Assembly: GCF_000472785.1 (NCBI RefSeq)
Contig: NZ_AXAL01000026.1
Location: 1 to 64,000, forward strand
DNA: 64,000 nt
Reading direction: 5' to 3'
Source of the DNA: Mesorhizobium loti CJ3sym
Lineage (GTDB): Bacteria; Pseudomonadota; Alphaproteobacteria; Rhizobiales; Rhizobiaceae
In this document: piece by piece, positions 33,745 through 43,812 of the stretch
Layout of the letters: the number at the start of each line of letters is the position of its first letter
How positions within the stretch are numbered: position 1 is the first letter of the stretch
The notes under the pieces: generated by a model
What the model was told of the DNA's origin: nothing
Seen by the model: only the letters and a program-made list of their open reading frames with translations
Database searches by the model: none
Program-made: the position numbers and the translations under genes

Positions 33745-36195
33745 CTAGGCCGAGCGCACCTTTGACTTGAGCAATACGACACCGCCATCCTTGCGATGGG
33801 GGCGCGCCGGAGTGCGCTTGCCGTGGCCGGTCAGGTCGTCAAACGCCTCGATCGGCGCCGGCTTGCCGATATAGTAGCCTTGGCCGATCTCGCAGGCTTC
33901 GGCGTCCAGGAACTTCAACTCGCCCAGCGTCTCGACGCCTTCGGCAAGAACCGGCAGGCCAAGGCCGCGCCCGAGCCCCAGCACGGCGCGCACGATCGCC
34001 GCCACCTGGCCGTTGGTGTCCACCGCCTTGATGAAGGAGGAGTCGATCTTGATCTTGTCGAAGGGGAACGCGCGCAGGTTGGAAAGAGAGGAATAGCCGG
34101 TACCGAAATCGTCCATAGCCACGCGCACGCCAAGTGCCTTGACCTGCCGCAAGGTCGCCAGCGCACGTGGCATGTCCTTCACCAGTGCGGTCTCGGTGAT
34201 CTCAAGTTCCAGCCTTGCGGCAGCGAGGCCTGTTCTCAGCAAGGTCTCGTGCACCTTGCGGCTGAAATTGGGATTGTGAAGTTGTACCGCGGAGACGTTG
34301 ACGGCGACCGCCAACGGATTTTCCCAGCGGGCGGCTTCCTCGCAGGCTGCGTCGAGCACCCAGTCGCCGATCTGCCCGATAGCGCCGCTGTCCTCGGCCA
34401 CCGGGATGAATATACCCGGGGGAACGTCGCCGCGCTCTGGATGGCGCCAGCGGATCAGGGCTTCGAAGCCGACCATCTTGCCGCTGCTGATCTCCTTCTG
34501 CGGCTGGTAGACGAGGTAGAATTCGCCGCGCAACACGGCCTGGCGCAATTCGTGCTCCATGACCCGCTTGTCGCGGGCCTCGGCGCCCATCGACGCCTCG
34601 AAATAGCGAAAGGTATCCCGGCCTTCGGTCTTGGCGCGATAGAGTGCTGTGTCGGCATGACTGATCAGGCTGGTCTGGTCCTCGGCATCGAGCGGATAGA
34701 TCGCGATGCCGATGCTGGCCGAGACCAGGCCGCCGCCGACCGCGGCCCGGTTTTCCCCGCGCATGGCGGCGAGCAGCGACCCGGCGATTCGGCCCGCCGC
34801 CTGCGGGTCGGGCAGGTCGGGCGCGATGATGGCAAATTCGTCGCCGCCGAGGCGCGCAAGCATCTGGCCGTGGCGCAGAACGCCGGCCGCGCAGGTCGCC
34901 ACTTTCTGCAGCATCGCATCGCCGGCGCCATGACCGTAAAGGTCGTTCACCTCCTTGAAGCGGTCGAGGTCGAACAGCAGAAGCGCAAGATGCCGGCCTT
35001 TGACGCCCTTGCCGGTATTGGCGATCCGGGTCATGGATGCGATTTCCGCGTCAAGACGGCTGGAGAAGGAGCGGCGATTGGCAAGTCCCGTCAGCGGGTC
35101 GAAATGGGCGAGGCGAAGGATTTCCTCCTCCGCCTTCTTGCGTTCGCGAATGTCGCGGACGGCGATGACGTTGTGGGGCTTGCCGCAATAGTCGATGCTT
35201 CGGGCGATCAGCTCGACCGGAATTCGAGTTCCGTCGCGGTTCCTCAATTCCGCCTCCCGCGGCTGGCCTTCCAGGCTGGCCGCGTCGGCTGCGGTGCGTT
35301 CGTCGAAGAGCTCGCCCAGTTCCGTGCCGGCCAGCATTGCCGCCGGCGTGCCGGTCAGCTTGCCCATGCTGTCATTGGCACTGACGATACGGTTGCCGTC
35401 GCAGACGATCAGGCCTTCCACGGCGGCATTGGCCAGGCCGTGCATGCGGTCGACTTCGAGCTTTTGGCGACGGAAGCGCAAATCGATCCACAGCGCCGAC
35501 GCCGACAGCACCAGGATCACCATAGTGGCGGCCGCCGCGGCGAAAGCCTGCGAGGTCGGCTCGATCGTGTATTCGGATATGACGATCGAGGAATCGGGAA
35601 AGATCGAGACGGCACCCATGCCGATGAAATGCAAGGTGCAGATCGCCAGCGTCAGCAGCGCCGCGCCGGCGGATGTCGCGGCCAGGGAGGGGCGGTGCAG
35701 CACGACACGCAGCGCCAGCGCCGCGAGCATCACGCCCGCCAGCAGGGATACGGCGACAAGCAGCAGATTCCACTCGATCCGGCCCTGGACCTCGAATGCC
35801 GCCATGCCGATGTAATGCATGGCCGCGATGCCACCACCCAGAACGGCGCCGCCGACCAGATGATATTCGAAGTCGTCCCGCAAGGTGGCGATCCACATGC
35901 CAGCCGCCGTCAGCGCGACCGAAGCAGCGAGCGAAAGCACGGAGAGCGCCGGATCGTAGGCGCTGGGTATGCCCGGCGTGAACGCGAGCATGGCGATGAA
36001 ATGCGTTGCCCAGATGCCGAAGCCGGTCGAACTGGCCGCAATCATCAGCCAGGCAAGCCGGTTCCGGTCCGCCGAGCGGCTGATGTGGCGAAGCAGGCTG
36101 ACAGCAGAGAAACAGGAAATTCCGCAGATCAGCGCGGCGAGTGCGACCAGTCTCAGATCGTGCTGGTTCACGATGCAATTGTAGACCGTCAACAT
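33745..36195 (-). CDS. MHYT-PAS-GGDEF-EAL c-di-GMP enzyme
   Basis: The protein has 816 residues. Three MHYT-type sensor repeats lie in the membrane half (ATHFIAMLAF, MHYIGMAAF, LHFIGMGAV), thought to bind a metal and sense a gas or redox signal. A PAS domain follows, then GGDEF (ARLGGDEFAII, intact) and EAL (GFEALIRWRH, with EITETALV, DDFGTGYSSL and KIDSSF). Both active sites look complete, so the protein may make and degrade cyclic di-GMP. I chose ATG 36195 (MLTVYNCIV), at the first membrane segment. Confidence 0.9.
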   Translation of the reverse strand: MLTVYNCIVNQHDLRLVALAALICGISCFSAVSLLRHISRSADRNRLAWLMIAASSTGFGIWATHFIAMLAFTPGIPSAYDPALSVLSLAASVALTAAGMWIATLRDDFEYHLVGGAVLGGGIAAMHYIGMAAFEVQGRIEWNLLLVAVSLLAGVMLAALALRVVLHRPSLAATSAGAALLTLAICTLHFIGMGAVSIFPDSSIVISEYTIEPTSQAFAAAAATMVILVLSASALWIDLRFRRQKLEVDRMHGLANAAVEGLIVCDGNRIVSANDSMGKLTGTPAAMLAGTELGELFDERTAADAASLEGQPREAELRNRDGTRIPVELIARSIDYCGKPHNVIAVRDIRERKKAEEEILRLAHFDPLTGLANRRSFSSRLDAEIASMTRIANTGKGVKGRHLALLLFDLDRFKEVNDLYGHGAGDAMLQKVATCAAGVLRHGQMLARLGGDEFAIIAPDLPDPQAAGRIAGSLLAAMRGENRAAVGGGLVSASIGIAIYPLDAEDQTSLISHADTALYRAKTEGRDTFRYFEASMGAEARDKRVMEHELRQAVLRGEFYLVYQPQKEISSGKMVGFEALIRWRHPERGDVPPGIFIPVAEDSGAIGQIGDWVLDAACEEAARWENPLAVAVNVSAVQLHNPNFSRKVHETLLRTGLAAARLELEITETALVKDMPRALATLRQVKALGVRVAMDDFGTGYSSLSNLRAFPFDKIKIDSSFIKAVDTNGQVAAIVRAVLGLGRGLGLPVLAEGVETLGELKFLDAEACEIGQGYYIGKPAPIEAFDDLTGHGKRTPARPHRKDGGVVLLKSKVRSA

Positions 36196-36571
36196 CTTAT
36201 TTCCCCAAGTCCATTGGAAATAAAAAACGAAATATGACTGATTAAGGCTTGGCCATTGAAGGATCGATAAAGTCACCTGCAACCGTAGCGTGCTTTCCCG
36301 GCGCAGGCGTCAGCTGCCGCACAGCCATTTCATGACTCATTTAGTCGGGTAATCATGGCTGCCGGTCGTGGTCTTTACGCCCCTCGACAGCTGCCCTAGC
36401 TAGCAAGGATGCCGGTGTGACGTTTTGATGCCGGCCAAGCCGCCGAAGGCGAGGAATGAGCAGCTGTGCAAAGGCCGGAAGCCACAACAGAACTGTCACA
36501 TACCTTCTCTAAGAGAGCGGGCAAGGACTTGCGCAAGACCCTTGTCACCAGCCACTCAAGAGGGAAAACCC
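36196..36571. other. Divergent regulatory gap between MHYT gene and ugpB
   Basis: These 376 bases hold the promoters of two divergent units. I see no gene, RNA or repeat. A lone CTGTCAC resembles half of a Pho box, but a second half at the right spacing is missing, so I do not call an operator. Confidence 0.5.
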
Positions 36572-37924
36572 ATGACCATGATCAAGCGGGGCTTTGCTGC
36601 CCTTGCCGCCGGCGCGCTCAGCACCGCGCTGGCAATGCCTGCCTTTGCAGAGCCGGTAAAATTCGATTTCTGGTTCGGCCTTTCGGGCGACCTCGCCCGC
36701 GTCGTCGATACGATGTGCAAGAACTTCAACGCTTTGCAGTCCGATTATGAAGTGGTCTGTACCAGCCAGGGCAATTACGACGCCACGCTACAGAACACCA
36801 TCGCTGCCTTCCGCGCCGGCAAGCAGCCGACCGTCGTTCAGGTCTATGATGTCGGCACCGCCACGATGATGCTGTCGGGCGCCTACAAGCCCGCCGACAA
36901 GCTGATGGAAGAAAACGGCTACAAGATCGACTACGCCGACTATTTCCCCGGCATCGCGCGCTATTACGCGACGTCGAAGGGCGAAATGCTGTCCTTCCCG
37001 TTCAATTCCTCGACCGCGCTGATGTACTGGAACAAGGACGCCTTCGCCAAGATCGGCAAGACCGAAGCGCCAAAGACCTGGGAAGATGTCGGCGCCGACC
37101 TTCAGGCCATGAAGGACGCCGGCTATGAATGCCCGATGGCGATCAACATCTCGGCCAACGAAAGCTGGCAGTTGATGGAGCAGTTCTCGGCCATCCACAA
37201 CCAGCCGGTCGCCACCAAGAACAACGGCTATGACGGCCTCGACGCCCGCCTCGAAGTCAACAAGACCAAGTTCGTCCAGTACGTTACCGACCTGAAGAAG
37301 TGGTATGACGCCGGTCTCATCAAGATCAAGTCAAAGGACCTCGGCCAGGACATGGTCCAGGCCTTCGCCTCGGGCACCTGCCAGGTCATCCTGACGTCGG
37401 TCGGCGACCACGGCACCGTCGGCCGAACCCAGAAAGAAGGCATGAACTGGGATGTTGCCGAACTGCCGGTCTATGCCGGCACCGAGCGCAAGAATTCGCT
37501 CGTCGGCGGCGCTTCGCTTTGGGTTCTCTCGGGCAAGTCGGATGCCGAGTACAAGGGCGCGGCCGCGTTCCTCAACTTCATCCACGACCCCAAGACGGCG
37601 TTGTTCTGGTCGACCAACACCGGCTACATCCCGGTGACCAAGTCGGGCTTCGACTACATGAAGGGTCAGGGCTTCTACGACAAGGCGCCCTACAAGGGGC
37701 GTGAAACCGCGATCGCCAGCCTGACCGCGTCCGAGCCGACCGAAATCACCCGCGGTGTGCGCCTGGGCAACTTCACCCAGATCCGCGCCGAGTTCGGCAC
37801 GCAGATGCAGGCGATCTTCGCCAACAAGGTCAGCGTCCAGGAAGGCCTCGACACGCTGGTCAAGAACGGCGACGCCATCCTCGACCGCTTCCAGCAGACC
37901 TATCCGGGCAAGACCCTGCCCTAA
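36572..37924 (+). CDS. ugpB: Glycerol-3-phosphate ABC transporter, binding protein
   Basis: The protein has 450 residues. The signal peptide (IKRGFAALAAGALSTALAM) ends at AFA before EPVKFDFWFG. The mature part is a cluster-D/F solute-binding protein with WFGLSGDLARVVDTM and FPFNSSTALMYWNKDAF, as in UgpB. It captures glycerol-3-phosphate or its diesters in the periplasm. ATG 36572 follows AGAGGGAAAA. The frame runs back to 36425 without similarity. It heads ugpB-ugpA-ugpE-ugpC. Phosphate control is expected from the family, but no clear Pho box is seen. Confidence 0.9.
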   Translation: MTMIKRGFAALAAGALSTALAMPAFAEPVKFDFWFGLSGDLARVVDTMCKNFNALQSDYEVVCTSQGNYDATLQNTIAAFRAGKQPTVVQVYDVGTATMMLSGAYKPADKLMEENGYKIDYADYFPGIARYYATSKGEMLSFPFNSSTALMYWNKDAFAKIGKTEAPKTWEDVGADLQAMKDAGYECPMAINISANESWQLMEQFSAIHNQPVATKNNGYDGLDARLEVNKTKFVQYVTDLKKWYDAGLIKIKSKDLGQDMVQAFASGTCQVILTSVGDHGTVGRTQKEGMNWDVAELPVYAGTERKNSLVGGASLWVLSGKSDAEYKGAAAFLNFIHDPKTALFWSTNTGYIPVTKSGFDYMKGQGFYDKAPYKGRETAIASLTASEPTEITRGVRLGNFTQIRAEFGTQMQAIFANKVSVQEGLDTLVKNGDAILDRFQQTYPGKTLP

Positions 37925-37939
37925 CCCGGATGGCGGAAC

Positions 37940-37968
37940 GGCCGCCCGCCGAGATTCGACGGGCGGCC
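37940..37968 (+). terminator. GC-rich hairpin between ugpB and ugpA
   Basis: GGCCGCCCG and CGGGCGGCC form a perfect nine-base stem with an 11-base loop just after the ugpB stop. Only ATTTC follows, so the hairpin is probably a partial terminator or a 3' stabiliser that keeps binding-protein mRNA in excess over permease mRNA. Confidence 0.6.
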
Positions 37969-38027
37969 ATTTCGTATACTAATCTCACCTTTGCTCTAAG
38001 TGGCCGTTGTGCGGCATCGGCGGACTG

Positions 38028-38912
38028 ATGGAAAAACGCGTTACCTTCAGCAGTTGGACGATCGGCATCCTTTTCGCGGTGCCGCAGTTGCTCCTCATCT
38101 TCACCTTCTTCTACTGGCCAGCCGGCCAGGCGGTGTACTGGTCGCTGACGCTGCAGCAGCCCTGGGGCGGCGGCAACATCTGGGTCGGGCTCGACAATTT
38201 CCGCTCGATCCTGGTCAACGCCGACTACTGGAATTCGATTACCGCCAGCCTCGTCTTCGCTGGCATCAGCACCGGGCTCGCAATGTTCATCGCGCTCGTG
38301 CTTGCCGCCCTGACCGATCGGCAACTCGCCGGCTCGCGCCTCTATCGCGTGGTGCTGATCTGGCCCTACGGCATCGCCGCACCGGCGCTGGCGCTGGCGT
38401 TCCGCTTCATCCTGGCGCCGGAGGCGGGGTTCCTTTCCGTCGTCAACCGGATGTGGCCGGGGATCTGGGATCCGGGTCTCGATGGCGCGGATGCCATGGC
38501 GTCGATCATCGTCGCCTTCTCGTGGAAATATGTCGGCTACAACTTCATCTTCTTTCTCGCCGCATTCCAGGCCATACCCCGCTCGCTGATAGAGGCCGCC
38601 GCAATGGACGGTTCGGGCGTCATCAGGCGTTTCTGGGATATCCAGTTCCCGCTGATCACGCCGACGATCTTCTTCCTTTTGGTCATCAACATCACCGAAA
38701 GCTTCCAGGATTCCTTCGGCATCGTCGACATCATGACATCAGGCGGGCCGGCGAACGCAACCAATCTGATGGTCTACAAGATCTATTCCGACGGCTTCAA
38801 AGGTCTGGATTATTCTGGTGCCGCCGCGCAGAGCATCATCCTGATGCTGCTCATCATCCTGCTCACCATCTTCCAGTTCCGCTTCATCGAGCGGCGCGTG
38901 CACTACGGCTGA
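38028..38912 (+). CDS. ugpA: Glycerol-3-phosphate ABC transporter, permease
   Basis: The protein has 294 residues with six membrane segments. The EAA loop is LIEAAAMDGSGVIRRFWDIQ in the cytoplasm. It lies 103 bases after ugpB and 7 bases before ugpE. I chose ATG 38028 (MEKRVTFSSW), matching the usual UgpA length, over TTG 38007. With UgpE it makes the channel in the inner membrane for glycerol-3-phosphate uptake. Confidence 0.9.
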   Translation: MEKRVTFSSWTIGILFAVPQLLLIFTFFYWPAGQAVYWSLTLQQPWGGGNIWVGLDNFRSILVNADYWNSITASLVFAGISTGLAMFIALVLAALTDRQLAGSRLYRVVLIWPYGIAAPALALAFRFILAPEAGFLSVVNRMWPGIWDPGLDGADAMASIIVAFSWKYVGYNFIFFLAAFQAIPRSLIEAAAMDGSGVIRRFWDIQFPLITPTIFFLLVINITESFQDSFGIVDIMTSGGPANATNLMVYKIYSDGFKGLDYSGAAAQSIILMLLIILLTIFQFRFIERRVHYG

Positions 38913-38919
38913 GGATGAC

Positions 38920-39834
38920 ATGGTAGAGCGCACCCCACTCCTCAATTTCTTCACGCATCTGATCCTGTTCATCGGCTTTGTCTTCTGCGTCGCGCCGTTC
39001 CTGATCGTCGCCATCGCGGCGTCGCACAATCTGAAGGATGTCAACGATGTGCCGATGTCGCTGCTGCCGGGCAGTGACTTCTGGATCAACATCAAGACGG
39101 CGTGGGTTACAGCCGATCTCGGCCCCAAGCTGCTCAACAGCTTCATCGTCGCTGGCGGCGTGGCGGCGGGCAAAGTGATCATTTCGGCGCTCACCGCCTT
39201 CTCGATCGTCTATTTCCGCTTTCCGGGCCGGATGTTCATGTTCTGGCTGATCTTCATCACGCTGATGCTGCCGCTGGAAGTGCGCATCGTGCCGACCTAC
39301 GCGGTCGTCGCCAATGTGCTGTCGCCCTACCAGGCCATCCTGGATTTGACAGGCTTGAGCTGGCTGATCGAGAAGGTGTCGGGGGTGCAGGTCTCGCTCA
39401 ACCTTGGGCTGCTCAATTCCTACCCCGGACTGATCCTGCCGTTGGTCGCGACGGCGACCGGCACGTTCCTCTACCGGCAGTTCTTCCTCACCCTGCCGGA
39501 TGAACTGACCGAGGCGGCGCGCATGGACGGGGCAGGGCCGCTGCGCTTCTTCATCGATATCCTTCTGCCGCTGTCACGCAACAATATGGCCGCGCTCGGC
39601 ACCATCATGTTCCTGTGGGCCTGGAACCAGTATCTGTGGCCGCTGCTCATCACCACCGACCAGTCGCATGCGATGGCGGTGACCGAGTTGAAGCAGCTCA
39701 TTCCCAATGTCGGCGGCACTCCGGAATGGCACATCGCCATGGCTGGCACGCTTATCATCATGTTGCCGCCGCTGCTTGTCGTTGTGCTCATGCAACGCTG
39801 GATCGTGCGTGGCCTAGTCGCCACCGAGAAATAA
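38920..39834 (+). CDS. ugpE: Glycerol-3-phosphate ABC transporter, permease
   Basis: The protein has 304 residues with six membrane segments. The EAA loop reads LTEAARMDGAGPLRFFIDI. It partners UgpA and gets energy from UgpC. It lies 7 bases after ugpA and 12 before ugpC, so the three are translated from one transcript. The N-terminal MVERTPLLNFF is typical of the family. The substrate is inferred from the whole operon. Confidence 0.9.
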   Translation: MVERTPLLNFFTHLILFIGFVFCVAPFLIVAIAASHNLKDVNDVPMSLLPGSDFWINIKTAWVTADLGPKLLNSFIVAGGVAAGKVIISALTAFSIVYFRFPGRMFMFWLIFITLMLPLEVRIVPTYAVVANVLSPYQAILDLTGLSWLIEKVSGVQVSLNLGLLNSYPGLILPLVATATGTFLYRQFFLTLPDELTEAARMDGAGPLRFFIDILLPLSRNNMAALGTIMFLWAWNQYLWPLLITTDQSHAMAVTELKQLIPNVGGTPEWHIAMAGTLIIMLPPLLVVVLMQRWIVRGLVATEK

Positions 39835-39846
39835 CAGGAGACAAAA

Positions 39847-40947
<1,101 letters not shown>

Positions 40948-40979
40948 TCTTCAAGCCAGCGCCGTCAGTCTTCGGCCGT

Positions 40980-42062
40980 TCAGGCGAAGACATGCGCCTT
41001 TCCCGACACGGTGAGCCGCACGATCTCGCCGACCGCTGGCGCGTCCATGCCGGATTTGCGCAGGATTAGCGGCGTGTTGCCGATCGCGGCGGCATCCGGA
41101 GGGTCGGAATTGTTCAGCAGCCGCACCGCGATCGTGCATGTCGAGCCGGCGAACTCCGATTCCGTCACCTCGCCGAACGGCATGTCCGATGTGCCCGACA
41201 TGCCTTCGCGCGACGTTCTCTTCAAGGCAATCTGCTCCGGCCGCAACATGATGCGGGCGACATCGCGCCGCTCCATTGTGTCGACGGCGATGCGGCCGAG
41301 CGATGAGCTGGCGAAGCCATCTGATATCTTTGCCGGTAGGATGATGGCGTCGCCGAGGAATTCGGCGATCATCCTGTCCTTCGGCTTGAGGTAGAGATCG
41401 CGCGGCGTGCCGACCTGCGAGAACTTGCCGTCGCGCATCACCGCCACCTGGGCAGCGAAGGACAGCGCTTCGGCCTGGTCGTGCGTGACCAGGATGGTGG
41501 TGATGCCGGCCGCCTCCAAAAGTTCGGCGACCGCCTTGCGCATTGAGGCGCGCAGGCCGGTATCGAGTGCCGAGAACGGTTCGTCCAAGAGCATCAGCCT
41601 CGGCTTCATCGCCATGGCGCGGGCAAGCGCCACGCGCTGCTGCTGGCCACCGGAAAGCTCGTGTGGGCGGCGCTTCAGGATCGCCTTGTCGAGCCCGACG
41701 ATATAGGCGAGCTCGACGATGCGCTCGGCGCGCTTGTCCTCGTTCCGGCCCATGCCGAAACCGATATTGTCCGATATGGTCAGATGTGGGAACAGGGCGC
41801 CGTCCTGCGCCACCACGCCGATGCCGCGGCGATGCGCCGGCACCGCCACACCGCCATTGGCCAGCACCTCGCCGTCGAGCGCGATGTGACCCTGGTCGGG
41901 AGCCTCGAAGCCGGCGATCAGCCGCAGCAAGGTGGTTTTGCCACAGCCGGATGGTCCGACGATCGCCGTGCGGCTGCCGCTGGCGACGCTCAGGTCGACA
42001 CCGGCCAGCGCGGCGACCGGGCCGTAATGCTTTTTCAGGCCGCTGATTTCGAGAAAGCTCAT
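40980..42062 (-). CDS. fbpC: Ferric iron ABC transporter, ATPase
   Basis: The protein has 360 residues. It has Walker A GPSGCGKTTLLRL, signature LSGGQQQRVALARAM, Walker B LMLLDEPFSALD, and a C-terminal TOBE-like domain. It belongs to the FbpC/AfuC iron group judging by the linked permease and binding protein. Its start overlaps the fbpB stop (ATGA), showing coupling. It ends the fbpA-fbpB-fbpC set. Confidence 0.85.
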   Translation of the reverse strand: MSFLEISGLKKHYGPVAALAGVDLSVASGSRTAIVGPSGCGKTTLLRLIAGFEAPDQGHIALDGEVLANGGVAVPAHRRGIGVVAQDGALFPHLTISDNIGFGMGRNEDKRAERIVELAYIVGLDKAILKRRPHELSGGQQQRVALARAMAMKPRLMLLDEPFSALDTGLRASMRKAVAELLEAAGITTILVTHDQAEALSFAAQVAVMRDGKFSQVGTPRDLYLKPKDRMIAEFLGDAIILPAKISDGFASSSLGRIAVDTMERRDVARIMLRPEQIALKRTSREGMSGTSDMPFGEVTESEFAGSTCTIAVRLLNNSDPPDAAAIGNTPLILRKSGMDAPAVGEIVRLTVSGKAHVFA

Positions 42063-43639
42063 CGTCCGGCCATCCGTTTCGACTGGACATAGAGCAGCCA
42101 GGTGAGGGGGAGCGACATCGCCACCATGATGAAGGCGTAAGGCGCCGCAGAGGCATAATCAATCTCGCCACTATAGGACCAGAACGCCATCGCCAGGGTG
42201 CGGGTGCCGTTCGGCGCCAACATCTGCGTCGCGGTCAGCTCGTTCATGATGCCGAGCGCCACCAGCGCCATGCCGGCCGCGGCTCCGGGCGCCGACAGGC
42301 GGATGGTCGTTGACCACAGCGCGTTGAGCGGACGCCGGCCGAGGCTGGACGCGGCCCGTTCGAGTTCGACCGGCGCCTGCGCGATCGACGCCCGCAGGCT
42401 GACCAGCGCACGTGGCAGGAACATCAGCGCGTAGGCGACCAGGATGGTGAACAGGGTTTGATAAAGCGGCAAAGCGATGCGCACGGTGATGGTGACGAGC
42501 GCCAGTGCGATGACGACACCCGGCAGCGAGCCGACGATGTAGTTGCAGCCCTCCAGCAAGCGCTGCAACGGCCCCGGGGCGCGGATCGAGATCCAGGCCA
42601 TCGGCATGGCGGCGACGGTGGCGAGCAGGGCGCCGGCGAGCGCCAGGAACAGCGTCTGGCCGAGCGCCAGGCCGATCTCATCGAAGCGCCAGACATCCGT
42701 GCCACCGGCGGCAAGCCAGCGGCCGATGGTGACGAAGGGCACGCCCAGCGCCAGCAGCGTGGTGACAAGAAGCAAGAGGAGGCTCGGGATGGTGGCGCGT
42801 CCGAGATTGGCGCGCTGCTGATAGCGGGCAGCACCGGAGCCGACACGGGCATAGCGCTCCTCGCCGCGCACCAGCACTTCGAGGCCCAGAAGCACGAAGC
42901 AGCAGGTCACCAGCACGCCGGCCAGCATGTTGGCGGCCGGTCCGTTGAAGGTCGACTGGAACTGGTCGACGATCGCCGTGGTGAAGGTGTCGAAGCGGAT
43001 GAAGACATAGAGGCCGTATTCGGCCAGCAGATGCAGTCCGACCAGCAGCGAGCCGCCGCAGATGGCGAGCCTGAGCTGCGGCAACACGACGCGCCAGAAT
43101 ACGCGCCACGGCCCCAGGCCAAGGGCTGCCGCCGCATCCTCCAGGGCAGGATCGAGACGGCGCAGTGCCGCCGATATGGGAAGGTAGAGAAAAGGAAAAT
43201 AGGCGATGACGGATACCAGCACGCCTGCCCACAGGCCATGCAGCCCGGGCACCATGGTGATCCAGGCATAGGAATGCACGAACGCGGGAATGGCGAGCGG
43301 TGCCACGCACAGCCAGGCCCACAGCCGGGCGCCAGGCAGGTTGCTGCGTTCGGTCAGCCAGGCCAGCGCGACGGACAATATGATGGCGATCGGCACGGCC
43401 AGCAGCACCAGCAGCGTGGTGTTGACCAGCAGTTCGCCGACACGCGGCCGGAAGACCAGTGCCGAGACGGTGTCCCAGCCGGTCTGCACCGCGATCCAGA
43501 TGATGAAGGCGAGCGGCACAAGGGCGAGCAGCGAAACAGAAATGGCTGCGGTGATCAGCCAAGGTGCCACGCGCCTTCGGGCCCTCCTGCCTGTGCCCGA
43601 AGGCAGGCCCGAGCGCGCGAGATCGACCGTGGACTGCAT
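42059..43639 (-). CDS. fbpB: Ferric iron ABC transporter, fused permease
   Basis: The protein has 526 residues with about twelve membrane segments. It is a duplicated permease: two EAA-type loops occur, one near LEDAAAALGLGPWRVFWRV and the other near LERAASSLGRRPLNALWST. FbpB/AfuB iron permeases show this fused layout. It carries Fe(III) released by FbpA through the inner membrane. Its start lies 173 bases after fbpA, past a terminator-like hairpin. Confidence 0.88.
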   Translation of the reverse strand: MQSTVDLARSGLPSGTGRRARRRVAPWLITAAISVSLLALVPLAFIIWIAVQTGWDTVSALVFRPRVGELLVNTTLLVLLAVPIAIILSVALAWLTERSNLPGARLWAWLCVAPLAIPAFVHSYAWITMVPGLHGLWAGVLVSVIAYFPFLYLPISAALRRLDPALEDAAAALGLGPWRVFWRVVLPQLRLAICGGSLLVGLHLLAEYGLYVFIRFDTFTTAIVDQFQSTFNGPAANMLAGVLVTCCFVLLGLEVLVRGEERYARVGSGAARYQQRANLGRATIPSLLLLLVTTLLALGVPFVTIGRWLAAGGTDVWRFDEIGLALGQTLFLALAGALLATVAAMPMAWISIRAPGPLQRLLEGCNYIVGSLPGVVIALALVTITVRIALPLYQTLFTILVAYALMFLPRALVSLRASIAQAPVELERAASSLGRRPLNALWSTTIRLSAPGAAAGMALVALGIMNELTATQMLAPNGTRTLAMAFWSYSGEIDYASAAPYAFIMVAMSLPLTWLLYVQSKRMAGR

Positions 43640-43736
43640 CAGGTCAGACGCCGTGCCGCTGCCGTCCAGCGGCAGCCATTGAAGAACCGCGATCGCGGTC
43701 AGGAATGCAGCGTGTCGTCATCGACAAATGCCATCT

Positions 43737-43779
43737 CGAAAACAAAACGCTCCCGCGGAAGGCAAAGCCCCGCGGGAGC
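43737..43779 (-). terminator. Terminator-like hairpin between fbpA and fbpB
   Basis: On the minus strand GCTCCCGCGG and CCGCGGGAGC make a perfect ten-base stem with an 11-base loop, followed by GTTTTGTTTTC. This has the form of an intrinsic terminator and lies just after fbpA. Partial reading through it would give more binding protein than permease. Confidence 0.75.
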
Positions 43780-43812
43780 ACGGTCTGACGTCCTTATCAG
43801 GACGAACGGCTA

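Noticed and set aside
33796..36237. An 813-codon plus-strand open frame opposite the MHYT-GGDEF-EAL gene
   Set aside because: The minus strand has clear GGDEF and EAL motifs; the plus-strand translation is low-complexity and has no motif.
36480..36520. Pho box upstream of ugpB
   Set aside because: Only one CTGTCAC half is present and the second half at 11-base spacing does not match.
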